Shown in pieces: positions 58,801-63,460 of a stretch of DNA of 64,000 nucleotides. The stretch's first letter is position 1, and each line of letters begins with the position of its first letter. Origin of the DNA: Heloderma charlesbogerti. Its lineage: Eukaryota; Chordata; Lepidosauria; Squamata; Helodermatidae. The translations under genes were made by a program, and so were the position numbers. The stretch covers positions 558,001 through 622,000 of the forward strand of contig JANEZZ010002665.1 in assembly GCA_026122225.1 (NCBI GenBank). Reading direction: 5' to 3'. The notes beneath the pieces were generated by a model that was not told the DNA's origin, made no database searches, and saw only the letters and a list, made by a program, of their open reading frames with translations.

Positions 58801-61800
58801 GATGGCGCTGCATTACGCTAACACACCCCTTCCCCTTCCCCACCCCTTTCTGGGTCCGGCCTTTCAGTGCTTCTGCCTACTCTCCCAGGCAGATGGGCCT
58901 CATCAGCAGCTCGGGTTTCTGCCCGGGTCCAGGTGTTCCTCTTGGCCTCTGAATGTGTGCGCGCGCGCCTGTTAATTCTCTCGCTGGGTAACCCAAGCCT
59001 GCAATTAACCTTCACCCAGCTCGGAAACCCACTCCCTGTCCCAGTTCGAGGTGCGGCCTGTGGGAAGGGCCGTTGCTGCGGAGGAAGGGGCGAAAAGGGA
59101 GCCCTGCCAAAAATCCCACCTGGTTTACGGGGATTGGAATCTCGAGATGCCTTTTTGGCCGGAGTCGGTGGTGACTGCAGCTGCTGGGGGGTGGGGAGGC
59201 GGAGGGGGCGCTGTCCCCTCCAGAGAGCTTGCAGGGGGCAGGGCTGTGTGAAGGCCGACGGAGAAACTGATGAAATGTTTTTGACTTGGGTTTTATTGCT
59301 GGGTTTTGTTTTTGAAAAAACACGTTTCCTATATTTTATTCTTTCCTTCCTCTGCACTCCAGCCCCGGTTCTCACTGAGGTGATAAAATCTGTGGCTAGG
59401 CCAGCCTCGCCCAAGCGGGTGCCCTCCAGACCGCAACTTCCATCACCCCAAACCTGCAGCGGCCATGCTCTGGAGGACACCAGCTTGGGGAAGACTGAGC
59501 TAAGCCCAGGGATGGACAGAAAGTAGATCTCCAGAAGTTTTGGATGACACCTCCCAATATTCCATGCCGGCAGGGGCTTGTGGGAGCTGAAGTCCCAAAC
59601 AGCTGGAGATCTACCTTCTGCCCAAACTGCAGGCTCATGTGACAGAATCATTCCAATTTTTTAAAGAGGGGAAGCATTCTGCACGGGTGATGCACAACCT
59701 AATATCCCTTCTGAATGTGTCACATGCTCTCCACATTATGGAGCAGGGTTGCAACTAAACATCGCTGGCTCCCATGCAGAGCTGAGAGGGTACGTCCCAC
59801 GTCCCAGCTGGAAGAACCCAAAGATAACTTCCTGATTTCAGGGCACAGTCCTGTGCATGTTCAGACAGAAATAAACCCTATAGCTCCCTGTATTCCCCCG
59901 TGTAGGACTGCGCCCTTAGACTCCGTTCCCTCTCTGTAAAACGAGAGTAACCGTAACCACAACATGCTCTGGATTAGAGACAGGTGACTCTGTCCATTTT
60001 GGTTTCCCTCCGTTTCTCATTTTCCCCGATCTTAAATTCGGTTCTTCTCAAACGTTAGCTGTTTCTCCAGCGTTATGTTTGGTTCTTGTATGCCGTTTTT
60101 TGATTGGAGAACTCCGTTGTGAAATCCAGAGAAGTGCAGGTTTCGACCGGTCGCTGAGTTTCAGGACGCACAGCGGTTTGAAAGTGTGAAATTGGGTAGC
60201 CCATTTCTCCCGCACCCTTACTAGGGACGGGGGGATAAAATGACAGCCGAGAGCGTCTCGGGAACCCATGTCCAGGCCTCGCAATTGCTGCCTTTCTGTG
60301 CTCCCATGGCAGCATCCTTCTACGGGCAGGCCCGCCGCAGTATCTCAGACTTCTTCCTGCCCCCCCACTCCGTTTCGCCCAGGTTGAGAAGGAAAGCGAG
60401 CAGCTGAAGGAGACGTGCGACCGGCAGGCCAAGCAGATGAGCCTGACCAGCCTCAGTCTGCAGGAGAAGACGGTGGAGAACGAAGCAGAGATCAAGAACC
60501 TGAAGGAGACCATCTTTGAGCTGGAAGACCAGGTGGAGCAGCACCGGGCACTAAAGTTGCACGACAACCAGATCATCAGCGACTTGGAGAGTAAGTGGAA
60601 GACAAATCGGCCTGCCCACAAGTCTAAAAGAAGAGAAAATCTCACGTATTTGTTGATTTGGTTCAGCTTTCCCAGCCTGTTGCCCTCGAGATGAGTTGGA
60701 CTACAATGCCCATCATCCCAAGCCAGCATGTCCGTTGTACCGTGGGAGTCGCAGTCCAGCACACCTGGAGGGCACCAGGTTGGGGGAAGGCCGGTCTGAA
60801 TTTAAATCCAAAAATAGAGAACGTGTCTCAAGCTGCTGCGTCTTGAGGACTTGTCTCTTTTTGGATCTATTTTGGATGCTTTCCAGTTTTCTCATACATT
60901 CTGGTCTAAATTAACGTGTTTGCAAGCCAACTTGGGTCCAGAGGAATTGCCATAGATTCCCCCTTGCCACCCCTCCAAAAAAGAAAAGAAAAAAGAAAGG
61001 AATAAATTTCAATTTGGCCCTTCCCACCCTAATAGGTGAGTGATGTCGTCATGCCAGTGTCGAAGCATCAGTTATCAGTTGGTCAAGATCAGTTACCACA
61101 TGGTCAAGATCCTCTGGATCAGCAGGCGTTGGACAAGAATGCACGATTGCCACCTGCTGGCAAAACTAGAAACGTCAGCCTGTTTTTTTAATTGTAATTT
61201 GTTTATTTATTGATTACATGTTTGTATAGCCCTCTGGGCTGTTCACAAAACAAAATGTAAAACAGAACAGCATAGTAAAACAAAAAAATGAAAAACCTTG
61301 GGAAGTATCCAGTCTTAGTCCAACAGAGAGTAGACCCATTGAAATGAATGGGAGTTAAGTTAGTCATGACTCAGCTAAGTCCCATTCATTTCAGTGGGCC
61401 TACTCTGTGTAGGACTAAGGTTGGATACTATGTTTAAAATAGAATAAAACCCAAGTAGTAACCAAGATAAAAGCCAGCAGCACCACAATGGACTAACACC
61501 ATTTTTAAAACTGGAGGACTCAAAAGCCTAGGGAAATGAAAAGGTCTTTCCCTGCAGCTGAAAAAACCACAACGCAGGTGCCAGGCGAGTCTCTCTGGGA
61601 AGCTCATTCCACAACCAGGGTGCCACAACAGAAAAGGCCCTCTTCTTCGTAGCCACCCACCTCACTTCCTTTGGTGGGGGCTCCCGGAGAAGGCCCTCTG
61701 AGGACAAGCTTTGGGTCCGGGCAGGTCTGCATGGGAGGAGATGATCCTTCAAGTAACCTAGGCCCCAAGCCATTTAGGCTGTCGTGCCAAGACTGGCAGC

Positions 61801-62985
61801 CGGTGCAGGTCACAAAGGGCTGGCGTGGGGGCACAAATTGGCCAGTCCCTGTCAACAGTTGCACTCCCTTATTTTGGTCCAGCAGAAGTTTCCAGACAGC
61901 GTTCTAAGACAGCCCCACGTAGAAGGCGTCGCACTAATCCAGGCGCGAGGCTACCAGGGCGTGCATAATAGCTCAACTTTGATAGCCGGGTGAAGGCAGC
62001 ACCACATTACAGGTTACGTTAAACTGGGACAGAGGCATGCAGGGACAGAGGTTTTGAAAACTTCCCTCTTGCACTGCCATCCCGCCGGAAATTGCTCCAT
62101 CCCCACAAAGCGATTTTCATGGGAGGGGAAAGGCATTTTGGACCATGGGACTGACTTCTTTGGCAATGTTACTGTGCACATGACCATCTATCAGACAGGG
62201 GATGATTTCCTCGTAACTGGACCTTGAGCAAATGTTAGGCTTGCAATGTGAAGAAAATATTTGTGTAGAACTTCTGTTATTTATGCTGTGGGTTTTTTTT
62301 AATCATAAGCTCCTTGCAGGCAGAGTTCTATTATTCTTACTATTATTATCCACCACGCTCCATCATTGCAGGCTTTTAAGAAGGCCTTGAAAACATATTA
62401 CTTTACTCTGGCCTTCTCCTGATGTGATTGCTGTTGTTGCAGCTTTTGTTGCTGTTTTTGTTGCAGTTTTTATTCTGTTCTTTCTGTTTACTGTGTTTTA
62501 TTGCTTTTATTATTGTATTGGTTTTATGTGTGTTATTGTTGTATGCCTCCTTAGGAGGGCTTCTGCCCTGAAAGGCAGCCAATAAATATTTTAAATAAAT
62601 AATAATTTATTATTATTACTATTATTATTGTCATTATTATTGTAATCCTTAGGTAAAGTGCCATCTAAGTTAGTGGTGCTATAAAGCCCCCCCACCAAAT
62701 TATCCTTTATTTTAGTAGTCGGCAACTTCAGGAATATTTTGGCCATAAGTCATGGTGAGTGCTCTTTGCTCAGTTCACGTTAAAAAGTGAACCCAGCGAA
62801 TTTCCCACTTTTCCCTACGGATCAGCCTGTGCTGTTCAGCTTGCGGTGTTCCCCGGCTGCCCTCTCTAGCATTTCATCTCAAAATGCTCTTCCTGCCTTT
62901 ACTGTTCCCAGGTAATCTGCTGGAACTCGAAGACCAGAAGGTGGATTTGGAGAGGCAGCTGAAGACCTTGAACAAGCAGATTAAG
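22729..62985 (+). CDS. SPECC1: SPECC1 (cytospin-B), 5' portion, five coding exons; gene span
   Basis: Coding segments 22729-22875, 25338-25473, 56134-57671, 60383-60590 and 62912-62985 have AG/GT boundaries and matching phases (0, 1, 0, 1, 0) and join to 701 codons without a stop. The product resembles cytospin-B rather than its paralogue SPECC1L: the N-terminal KSSTSLAF block, [10 protein letters not shown], the [13 protein letters not shown] block and the HRERAEQLS coiled-coil segment are SPECC1 features as I remember the family. Cytospins are long coiled-coil proteins with a C-terminal calponin-homology domain that associate with actin and, for SPECC1L, microtubules. Human SPECC1 is about 1,070 residues, so roughly the last third, including the CH domain, lies past the window. 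An alternative first exon sits at 32609-32648. The covered part spans only 40 kb. No frameshift or premature stop is seen. Confidence 0.93.
23040..23530 (-). repeat. Short palindrome and L2-type LINE 3' region, antisense
   Basis: Inverted AAACCATGGTTAAG and GGAAACCATGGTTTGATG at 23063-23132, then antisense LINE sequence with GGAAGGAGTTCTAAGGTCAC and GCCACTGAGAAGGCACTGTC. It lies in SPECC1 intron 1. Confidence 0.5.
23531..25337. other. SPECC1 intron 1, remainder
   Basis: Mostly unique. A T-run at 24401-24422, a family A half at 24668-24735, a family C palindrome at 24965-25030 and a LINE-like fragment (GAGAAGGCCCTGCTAC) near 25180. Confidence 0.5.
25338..25473 (+). CDS. SPECC1: SPECC1 coding exon 2 (residues 50-94 plus one base)
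   Basis: The acceptor is CCCTGTCTTGCAG|CTG and the donor is CTG|GTAGGG at 25474. The 136 bases encode 45 residues plus the first base of a split Gly codon (phase 1). The peptide [14 protein letters not shown] continues the N-terminal block and is close to the LKRASSED segment of mammalian SPECC1. RLKKT and [15 protein letters not shown] follow. It is basic and Ser/Thr-rich; RRAS-like sites such as KRAS-S could be phosphorylated by basophilic kinases, which is inference. This exon and exon 1 are both absent from a transcript that starts at the CpG island and uses the exon at 32609. Confidence 0.93.
25640..26200. repeat. Composite element: SINE fragment plus CT-rich minisatellite
   Basis: An antisense SINE piece (25650-25770) runs into about 370 bases of imperfect units of roughly 25-40 bases built on TTCTGGCACCCCCTTTTCTC, TCT. 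The right flank GGACAGATCGCCCTTGCCAG, AGGTCTGA recurs after a similar minisatellite at 50025. Confidence 0.7.
26201..27159. other. Non-coding with one complete family A palindrome
   Basis: The palindrome is at 26530-26665 (CAAATGTTTTGGACTACAAC and GGGAGCTGTAGACAAAAACA arms). The rest is unique with a G run at 26945-26955. Confidence 0.5.
27160..27450 (-). repeat. Family A half-palindrome followed by antisense L2-type LINE end
   Basis: CCCCAACCTGGTGCCTCCGG at the left; then ATTGTATTTATTGATTAGAA and CTGCCCTGCAGGCTTACAAT from the LINE. Confidence 0.6.
27451..28437. other. Non-coding, unique
   Basis: Repeat-free, with a well-defined moderate-GC block at 27975-28140. No exon supported. Confidence 0.45.
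28535..28910 (+). repeat. GC-rich interspersed element, copy 1
   Basis: Matches the reverse complement of 49025-49395: AGCCGCTCTTGCTCGTCCTC, then GGGAGCCAGGAGGC, GAGCGAGTCCAGGGGGCTCT and GGCCCTGCTGGGGCATGGGC. The open frames inside both copies give Leu/Ser/Arg-rich peptides with no recognised domain. Family not identified. Confidence 0.65.
28911..29214. other. Non-coding, unique
   Basis: Nothing recognised. Confidence 0.45.
29215..29612 (+). repeat. Type 1 SINE (sense) and L2-type LINE 3' end
   Basis: The SINE at 29215-29375 has the A box AGCTCAGTGGCGGAG and B box CCAGGTTCGGTCCCC in the readable direction. L2-type sequence at 29500-29612 contains TAGAAGCCTGAGGGCAGAGA, CTGTCTTATT. Confidence 0.75.
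29613..30439. other. Non-coding, unique
   Basis: G/C homopolymer runs at 30000 and 29470; no exon. Confidence 0.45.
30440..30882 (-). repeat. Head-to-tail dimer of type 1 SINEs, antisense
   Basis: Units 30440-30640 and 30641-30882, with the linker AGATTCCAGTCCTCATGATT, CTGAATAAAGG between them. Both end in the reversed tRNA-like head. Confidence 0.75.
30883..31544. other. Non-coding, unique with an (AAAAC)n run
   Basis: The AAAAC run is at 31470-31500. No exon recognised. Confidence 0.5.
31545..31800. repeat. Two adjacent family A palindromes
   Basis: 31545-31660 and 31685-31800 each have ACTACAAGTTCCATCAGCCC-like left arms and GTTGTAGGCCAAAACATC right arms. Confidence 0.7.
31857..31992. 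repeat. Palindromic element, family B, near-perfect hairpin
   Basis: ACTCCCAGCATTCCCC and GGGGAATGCTGGGAGT are perfect inverted arms around CAGCCAGCATGGCC. The outer arms GTCTAGACAGAAAAAAAAGC and GCTTTTTTCTGTCGAAGTAC also pair. It ends about 95 bases before the CpG island. Confidence 0.75.
32416..32439 (+). promoter_or_regulatory. Tandem GC boxes (Sp1/KLF type)
   Basis: Four overlapping GGGGCGGGG-like units in a row, about 170 bases upstream of the alternative ATG. This is the usual arrangement in TATA-less island promoters and suggests transcription starts within roughly the next 100 bases; the exact start is not visible. Confidence 0.7.
32441..32595 (+). promoter_or_regulatory. Two upstream ORFs before the alternative ATG
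   Basis: An ATG at 32441 opens a 44-codon frame ending at TGA 32573-32575. A second ATG at 32572 opens a 7-codon frame ending at TAG 32593-32595, and the two overlap by ATGA. Both end before the ATG at 32609. If transcription starts above 32441 they could lower translation of the alternative isoform; if it starts lower, only the short one matters. Confidence 0.4.
32609..32648 (+). CDS. SPECC1: SPECC1 alternative first coding exon (13 residues plus one base)
   Basis: An ATG with G at -3 and G at +4 opens [13 protein letters not shown] and is followed by a split codon at GAGCCAG|GTCTGTGG, a usable donor at 32649. It ends in phase 1, exactly what the acceptor of the next exon at 56134 requires (G completed by GT), giving ...[22 protein letters not shown]. 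It sits in a CpG island about 170 bases below a GC-box cluster. The short form would have 14 residues in place of the first 95. Gly2, Asn3, Ala6 and no Pro at 7 fit the N-myristoylation consensus. SPECC1 is known to have isoforms that differ at the N-terminus, but I cannot recall whether this peptide is among them. The exon is inferred from position, phase and start context; transcript data would settle it. Confidence 0.68.
33691..33819. repeat. Four-copy C-rich minisatellite
   Basis: Four units of about 31-34 bases built on GGACAC, then 8-12 C, then AGCAAGCGCCCAGGACAC. Most variation is in the length of the C run. It sits at the right edge of the CpG island. Confidence 0.9.
33950..34130 (-). 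repeat. CR1/L3-like LINE 3' end, antisense
   Basis: AAGAAGAGCCCTGCCGAATC, AGACCAAGGGTCCATCTAGT and CCCAGCAACTGGTGTACCTA match the element at 236. Confidence 0.7.
34131..35214. other. Non-coding, unique
   Basis: A C/T homopolymer at 34310-34332. No exon supported. Confidence 0.5.
35215..35490 (-). repeat. MIR-like (CORE) SINE, antisense
   Basis: TTTGCAAGGTAGGCTAATTT, TGTTAGCCCCATTATTACAG and ATGGGGAAGC resemble the MIR core; GCTCTTAACTATTGCACTAC, ACCACC is the reversed tRNA-like A-box region. A tandem partial copy starts at 35215. Confidence 0.6.
35491..35989. other. Non-coding, unique
   Basis: Nothing recognised. Confidence 0.45.
35990..36280 (+). repeat. CR1-type LINE 3' end with a palindromic insertion
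   Basis: GGCTGGATGGCCGTCCGTCA before and GTCCCTTCCAACTCTAGGAT, TCTCTGTC after belong to a CR1-like 3' end. A family A arm (36108-36190) interrupts it. Confidence 0.6.
36281..36944. other. Non-coding, unique
   Basis: Nothing recognised. Confidence 0.45.
36945..37077 (-). repeat. hAT-like non-autonomous element, antisense fragment
   Basis: The reverse of the CATCTGGCCCT..GTTCCCC..CCACCCC block also seen at 57845. It ends where the BovB fragment begins. Confidence 0.5.
37078..37241 (+). mobile_element. BovB LINE 3' end
   Basis: The translation shows [40 protein letters not shown] and VTKSRTRL, the C-terminus of the BovB reverse transcriptase ORF, followed by an (AAC)n tail. 5'-truncated with no stop in the readable part before the tail. 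BovB is widespread in squamates and is a well-known horizontally transferred element. Confidence 0.92.
37275..37905 (-). repeat. L2-type LINE 3' region, antisense
   Basis: ATTTCTATACTGCCCAATAG at the left and GGGGGCCACCACCGAGAAGG, CCTTCTTGC in the middle match the other L2-type segments. The boundary near 37740 may join a second piece. Confidence 0.55.
37906..38010. repeat. Palindromic element, family B
   Basis: GCGCAATCCTATGCATGTTT, AGACAGAAAAAG is mirrored by TTTCTGTCTAAACATGCATA, GGGTTGCAC. Confidence 0.75.
38118..38210. repeat. Family A palindrome
   Basis: GGACTACAACTCCCATCACC and GATGGGGTGTGTAGTCCGAA form the arms. Confidence 0.65.
38211..39049. other. Non-coding, unique
   Basis: A G run at 38451-38462, and CCGGTTTTAG repeated around 38905 and 38940 as an inverted pair. 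No exon. Confidence 0.45.
39050..39325. repeat. Complex palindromic element built on TGGGTTGTT/AACAACCCA
   Basis: At least five copies of AACCCA or its complement TGGGTT in both orientations, for example ACTGGGTTGTTCATGGTTAA, CAACCCAG, with CAAACCGTG and ATGTGAACC outer arms. Confidence 0.65.
39335..39640 (+). repeat. hAT-like non-autonomous element, copy 2
   Basis: TTCTAAAAGGTTGAAATGCT, TCTCC..GCTGGTATTTTT-like block and GCCCACCACTGGAATGCGGT match the elements at 57828 and 63150. Confidence 0.65.
39641..40134. other. Non-coding, unique
   Basis: Nothing recognised. Confidence 0.45.
40135..40640 (-). repeat. Type 1 SINE and L2-type LINE end, both antisense
   Basis: SINE at 40135-40330 (GGAGATGGCAGGGCTTGCAC, TTCTGCATGGGAAGCC); LINE end at 40485-40640 with (ATGT)n and ATATATCACCCAGAAAGCAG. 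Confidence 0.55.
40641..42200. other. Non-coding, mostly unique
   Basis: A family A half at 41195-41262. No exon supported. Confidence 0.45.
42204..42229. repeat. (TG)n microsatellite
   Basis: About 12 TG units flanked by degenerate (GTGA)n and (CATA)n. Confidence 0.9.
42480..42715 (-). repeat. tRNA-derived SINE (type 2), antisense
   Basis: GGGACTCGAACCTGGGTCTC (reversed B box), CTCTAACTACCACACCACGC (reversed A box) and CTTCACAACAGCCCTGAGAG (reversed core) are all present; a near-complete copy. Confidence 0.75.
42756..43290 (-). mobile_element. Non-LTR retrotransposon ORF2 C-terminal remnant, antisense
   Basis: The minus-strand translation includes [47 protein letters not shown], the basic region that follows reverse transcriptase in several LINE clades. 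A frame-broken zinc-finger-like tail lies at 42756-43060. Decayed; clade not assigned. Confidence 0.75.
43291..44267. other. Non-coding, mostly unique
   Basis: A family A-like arm at 43340-43430. No exon supported. Confidence 0.45.
44268..44990. repeat. Repeat cluster: type 2 SINE, L2 end, families B, C and A
   Basis: Type 2 SINE 44268-44400 (CCAGGTTCGAATCTCC B box), L2-like 44480-44600, family B half 44593-44664, family C 44680-44772, family A complete 44875-44990. Confidence 0.6.
44991..45604. other. Non-coding, unique
   Basis: A GATA/RUNX-like motif cluster at 45245-45300 (GATAAAAG, GATTATC, CTTATCTGTGG). No exon. Confidence 0.4.
45605..45910. repeat. TGTGTTTCTC-type minisatellite
   Basis: About 300 bases of imperfect GTGTTTCTCTGTGTG units. 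The long open frames on both strands are repeat artefacts. Confidence 0.85.
45911..46540. other. CR1/L3-like fragment, then unique sequence
   Basis: CTTGCTGGGCACTGTTGGAA, ACAGGATATTGGGC at 45911-45985 is the CR1/L3-like 3' block; the rest is unique. Confidence 0.5.
46541..46735 (+). repeat. Local duplication, copy 1
   Basis: CTGTTCTGCCTGGCACACTG, CCCTTACTAAGCCTC through GCGAATCTGTGGCGTGTGCC and TTTTGTG is repeated at 47866-48036 in the same orientation. Confidence 0.65.
46736..47394. other. Non-coding, mostly unique
   Basis: A possible type 2 SINE head at 47275-47345 (GGCGTGGTCCAGAGGTTAGA). No exon. Confidence 0.4.
47395..47545 (+). repeat. L2-type LINE 3' end
   Basis: CATGTCCTTTTAGATCAGAA, GCCTAAAGAGCAGGGACTGT and GGGCTCAGAAGCAAG..AATAAATAA. 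Confidence 0.65.
47546..47865. other. Non-coding, unique
   Basis: Nothing recognised. Confidence 0.45.
47866..48036 (+). repeat. Local duplication, copy 2
   Basis: See 46541-46735. Shared blocks are CTGCCCTTACTAAGCCTC, CTGCGAATCTGTGGC and TTTGTGCCAG; the copies have diverged by substitutions and small indels. Confidence 0.65.
48225..48405 (-). repeat. Type 1 SINE, antisense
   Basis: TTTAACTGGAGATGCCGGGG and TGCATGCAAAGCAGGGGCTG, TACCACCAAGCTGC mark the body and reversed head. Confidence 0.7.
48406..49024. other. Non-coding, mostly unique
   Basis: A family A-like half at 48615-48690; no exon. Confidence 0.4.
49025..49395 (-). repeat. GC-rich interspersed element, copy 2 (inverted)
   Basis: The inverse of 28535-28910 (GAGCAAGAGCGGCTGGTGAC, CAAGAGCCCCCTGGACTCGC). 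The open frame on the minus strand has a Leu-rich stretch but no signal of selection visible by eye. Confidence 0.65.
49680..50080. repeat. CT-rich minisatellite, copy 2 of the composite element
   Basis: Imperfect CTGACACCCCCTTCTCTCTC units, then the flank GGGACAGATTGCTCTTGCCA, GAGGACTGATCACTTGCA, homologous to 26150-26200. Confidence 0.7.
50081..51304. other. Non-coding, unique, GC-rich in part
   Basis: An open frame from the ATG at 50566 looks protein-like ([20 protein letters not shown]) but is not recognised and lacks a supported splice partner. Confidence 0.4.
51305..51625 (-). repeat. Antisense L2-type LINE end and a family A palindrome
   Basis: LINE at 51305-51515 (GTATTTTCATGCTGCTCCTC, CACTGCAGGCTTACAGTCTA); palindrome at 51530-51625. 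Confidence 0.65.
51626..52464. other. Non-coding, unique
   Basis: The GC-rich block at 51960-52260 has no supported exon. Confidence 0.45.
52465..53080. repeat. Cluster of family A palindromes followed by an antisense type 1 SINE
   Basis: Family A copies or arms at about 52465-52545, 52570-52670, 52685-52760 and 52800-52910; SINE at 52915-53080 ending CTACCACTGAGCTATAG. Confidence 0.65.
53081..53527. other. Non-coding, unique
   Basis: Nothing recognised. Confidence 0.45.
53528..53905. repeat. Family A arm, type 2 SINE tail, complete family A palindrome
   Basis: Arm 53528-53590; SINE tail 53625-53765 (CCTAACCTACCGAGCAGGGT, TATTGTGAAAAT); palindrome 53770-53905. Confidence 0.6.
54062..54292 (+). 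mobile_element. CR1 LINE 3' end
   Basis: GTGGAACCCATTCCCTAGGG, GGAGGCGTTCAAGACGAGGC, TGGACAGCCACCTTTCGGGG and GGCCCCTTCCAACCCTGCTA end in the CR1 8-mer tail ATTCTATGATTCTATG. Confidence 0.9.
54293..54700 (+). repeat. L2-type LINE end and family C palindrome
   Basis: TTAGATTATAAGCTCCTCGG at 54345 is L2-like. Family C sequence at 54617-54700 has GAGTAAGGCCCACCGCAA and TTACTTCTGAGTAAATATGC. Confidence 0.55.
54701..56133. other. Non-coding, last part of the long intron before SPECC1 exon 3
   Basis: A G run at 54832-54842; a family A variant at 55370-55460; an inverted pair around GATTCAGGCATAATGC (55568) and CATTGTGCCCGAATGC (55723); a family A half at 55880-55945. Confidence 0.5.
56134..57671 (+). 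CDS. SPECC1: SPECC1 large coding exon 3 (residues 95-607)
   Basis: The acceptor follows a long pyrimidine tract, CTCCTCCTTTCCCAG, and the donor is ACCAAG|GTAAGG at 57672. The 1,538 bases encode 512 codons plus the end of the split Gly95. In order: a basic linker with [10 protein letters not shown]; a first coiled coil around residues 157-190 ([20 protein letters not shown]); a second around 217-252; a Ser/Gly/Pro-rich region with eight Gly at 283-290 encoded by a GGC run; the conserved [17 protein letters not shown] block; and from about Leu362 ([13 protein letters not shown]) a continuous long coiled coil. Heptads rich in Leu, Glu, Lys and Gln fit a rod that dimerises and binds the cytoskeleton. 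Third codon positions are overwhelmingly G or C. A long antisense open frame over this exon is a by-product of that composition. Confidence 0.96.
57672..57827 (+). repeat. CR1/L3-like LINE 3' fragment
   Basis: CTTGTGGGCTTCCCATCTGA and GGGGAAACAGGATACTGGAT at 57757-57820, interrupted by the hAT-like element that follows. Confidence 0.6.
57828..58165 (+). mobile_element. hAT-like non-autonomous DNA transposon, complete (338 bp)
   Basis: The terminal inverted repeats CAGAGGTGGGGAACCTC and GAGGTTCCACACCCCTG are flanked by imperfect 8-bp duplications AAATAGGC (57820-57827) and AAATAGAA (58166-58173). No coding capacity. CA..TG ends and 8-bp duplications fit hAT. Other copies are at 36945, 39335 and 63150. 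Confidence 0.75.
58166..58690 (+). repeat. Unique sequence, family A palindrome and type 1 SINE tail
   Basis: Family A at 58455-58545. Then a sense SINE 3' part, GTCTGGCTCAGTATAGACCT through CTTTATTCAGAACCATGCGG, which shows that the linker seen in SINE dimers is the normal SINE tail. Confidence 0.6.
58691..59399. other. Non-coding, unique (intron 3)
   Basis: Repeat-free GC-rich block; no exon supported. Confidence 0.45.
59400..59925. repeat. Two family A elements and one family B element
   Basis: Family A at 59400-59485 and 59530-59610; family B at 59839-59925 (GGGCACAGTCCTGTGCATGT, TCAGACAGAAATAAA). Confidence 0.6.
60383..60590 (+). CDS. SPECC1: SPECC1 coding exon 4 (residues 608-676)
   Basis: The acceptor is CGTTTCGCCCAG|GTT and the donor is GAGA|GTAAGTGG at 60591. 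The 208 bases encode 69 residues plus one base (phase 1). The peptide starts [20 protein letters not shown] and ends with [20 protein letters not shown] then [10 protein letters not shown], which is almost unchanged between SPECC1 and SPECC1L and is the best family signature in the window. It continues the central coiled coil without a break. The following SPECC1 sequence, SSVIKLEEQK in human as I remember it, agrees with the next exon here. Confidence 0.96.
60669..60796. repeat. Family A palindrome, complete, 78 bases after SPECC1 exon 4
   Basis: CCTGTTGCCCTCGAGATGAG, TTGGACTACAATGCC and GTCGCAGTCCAGCACACCTG, GAGGGCACCAGGTTGG are the arms. Confidence 0.7.
60797..61184. other. Non-coding, unique (intron 4)
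   Basis: An A-rich run near 60977; nothing else recognised. Confidence 0.45.
61185..62000 (-). repeat. L2-type LINE 3' region, antisense, with nested family C palindrome
   Basis: TTTATTTATTGATTACATGT at the left, GGAAGCTCATTCCACAACCA, GGGTGCCACAACAGAAAAGG in the middle and GCACTAATCCAGGCGCGAGG at the right. The palindrome is at 61303-61433, with arms such as CAGTCTTAGTCCAACAGAGA, GTAGACCCATT. Confidence 0.65.
62001..62329. other. Non-coding, unique (intron 4)
   Basis: Nothing recognised except a weak L2-like stretch at 62290. Confidence 0.45.
62330..62640 (+). repeat. L2-type LINE 3' end with (ATT)n tail
   Basis: CAGGCTTTTAAGAAGGCCTT, GAAAACATATTACTTTACTC and GCCCTGAAAGGCAGCCAATA, AATATTTTAAAT end the element. 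Confidence 0.65.
62912..62985 (+). CDS. SPECC1: SPECC1 coding exon 5 (residues 677-701)
   Basis: The acceptor is ACTGTTCCCAG|GTAATC and the donor is ATTAAG|GTGAGC at 62986. With the carried base, the 74 bases give 25 residues, [20 protein letters not shown] then NKQIK, ending in phase 0. This is the coiled-coil stretch before the EEWRRFQADLQTAV segment of the cytospins, which is not found in the remaining 1,015 bases, so the next exon lies outside the window. The small size explains why the open frame around it carries intron sequence on both sides. Confidence 0.93.
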
Positions 62986-63014
62986 GTGAGCAGGAAGGCG
63001 GCCTTTAGGGGAAG

Positions 63015-63460
63015 CATCACAGCTCGGTGGCGGAGCCCCTGCTTTGCATGCAGGCAGTCCCAGCTTCAATCCCCGGCATCTCCAGGGTGGGCTGGAAAAA
63101 CCCCTCTTCATCGGAAACCCTGGAGAGCTGCTGCTAATCAGGGTAGGCTAGGAGTGCAGAATTTCATGCCCAGGAGTCGAATCTGGGGTCCCAGTCAGGC
63201 CCCAGAAGTCCACTCCCCCTTCCCCTGGCCCCGTCCCCTTTCCCCCAATCATCTTGTTTGGTGGTTTCCCAAATTTTGTGCAGTTTTTTTCTCCATTTGA
63301 AATGCCTCCCTAAGGCTTAGTTGCTGGCAATAAGAGATTTACCCTACAATATGCTGGTATTTGGCGGGGGGGGGGGGGCGCCACCCTTTTTGCCTTTGGC
63401 CACGCCCACCACTGGAATGCAGCCCCCGTGGGCTGAAAGAAGTTCTGCACCCCAGATCAG
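63015..63460 (+). repeat. Type 1 SINE (sense) and hAT-like element
   Basis: The SINE at 63015-63140 has the A box CAGCTCGGTGGCGGAGCCCC and B box AGCTTCAATCCCC. The hAT-like copy at 63150-63460 shares GTGGTTTCCCAAATTTTGTG, GCTGGTATTT and CCACTGGAATGCAGCCCCC with 57828-58165. Confidence 0.7.
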
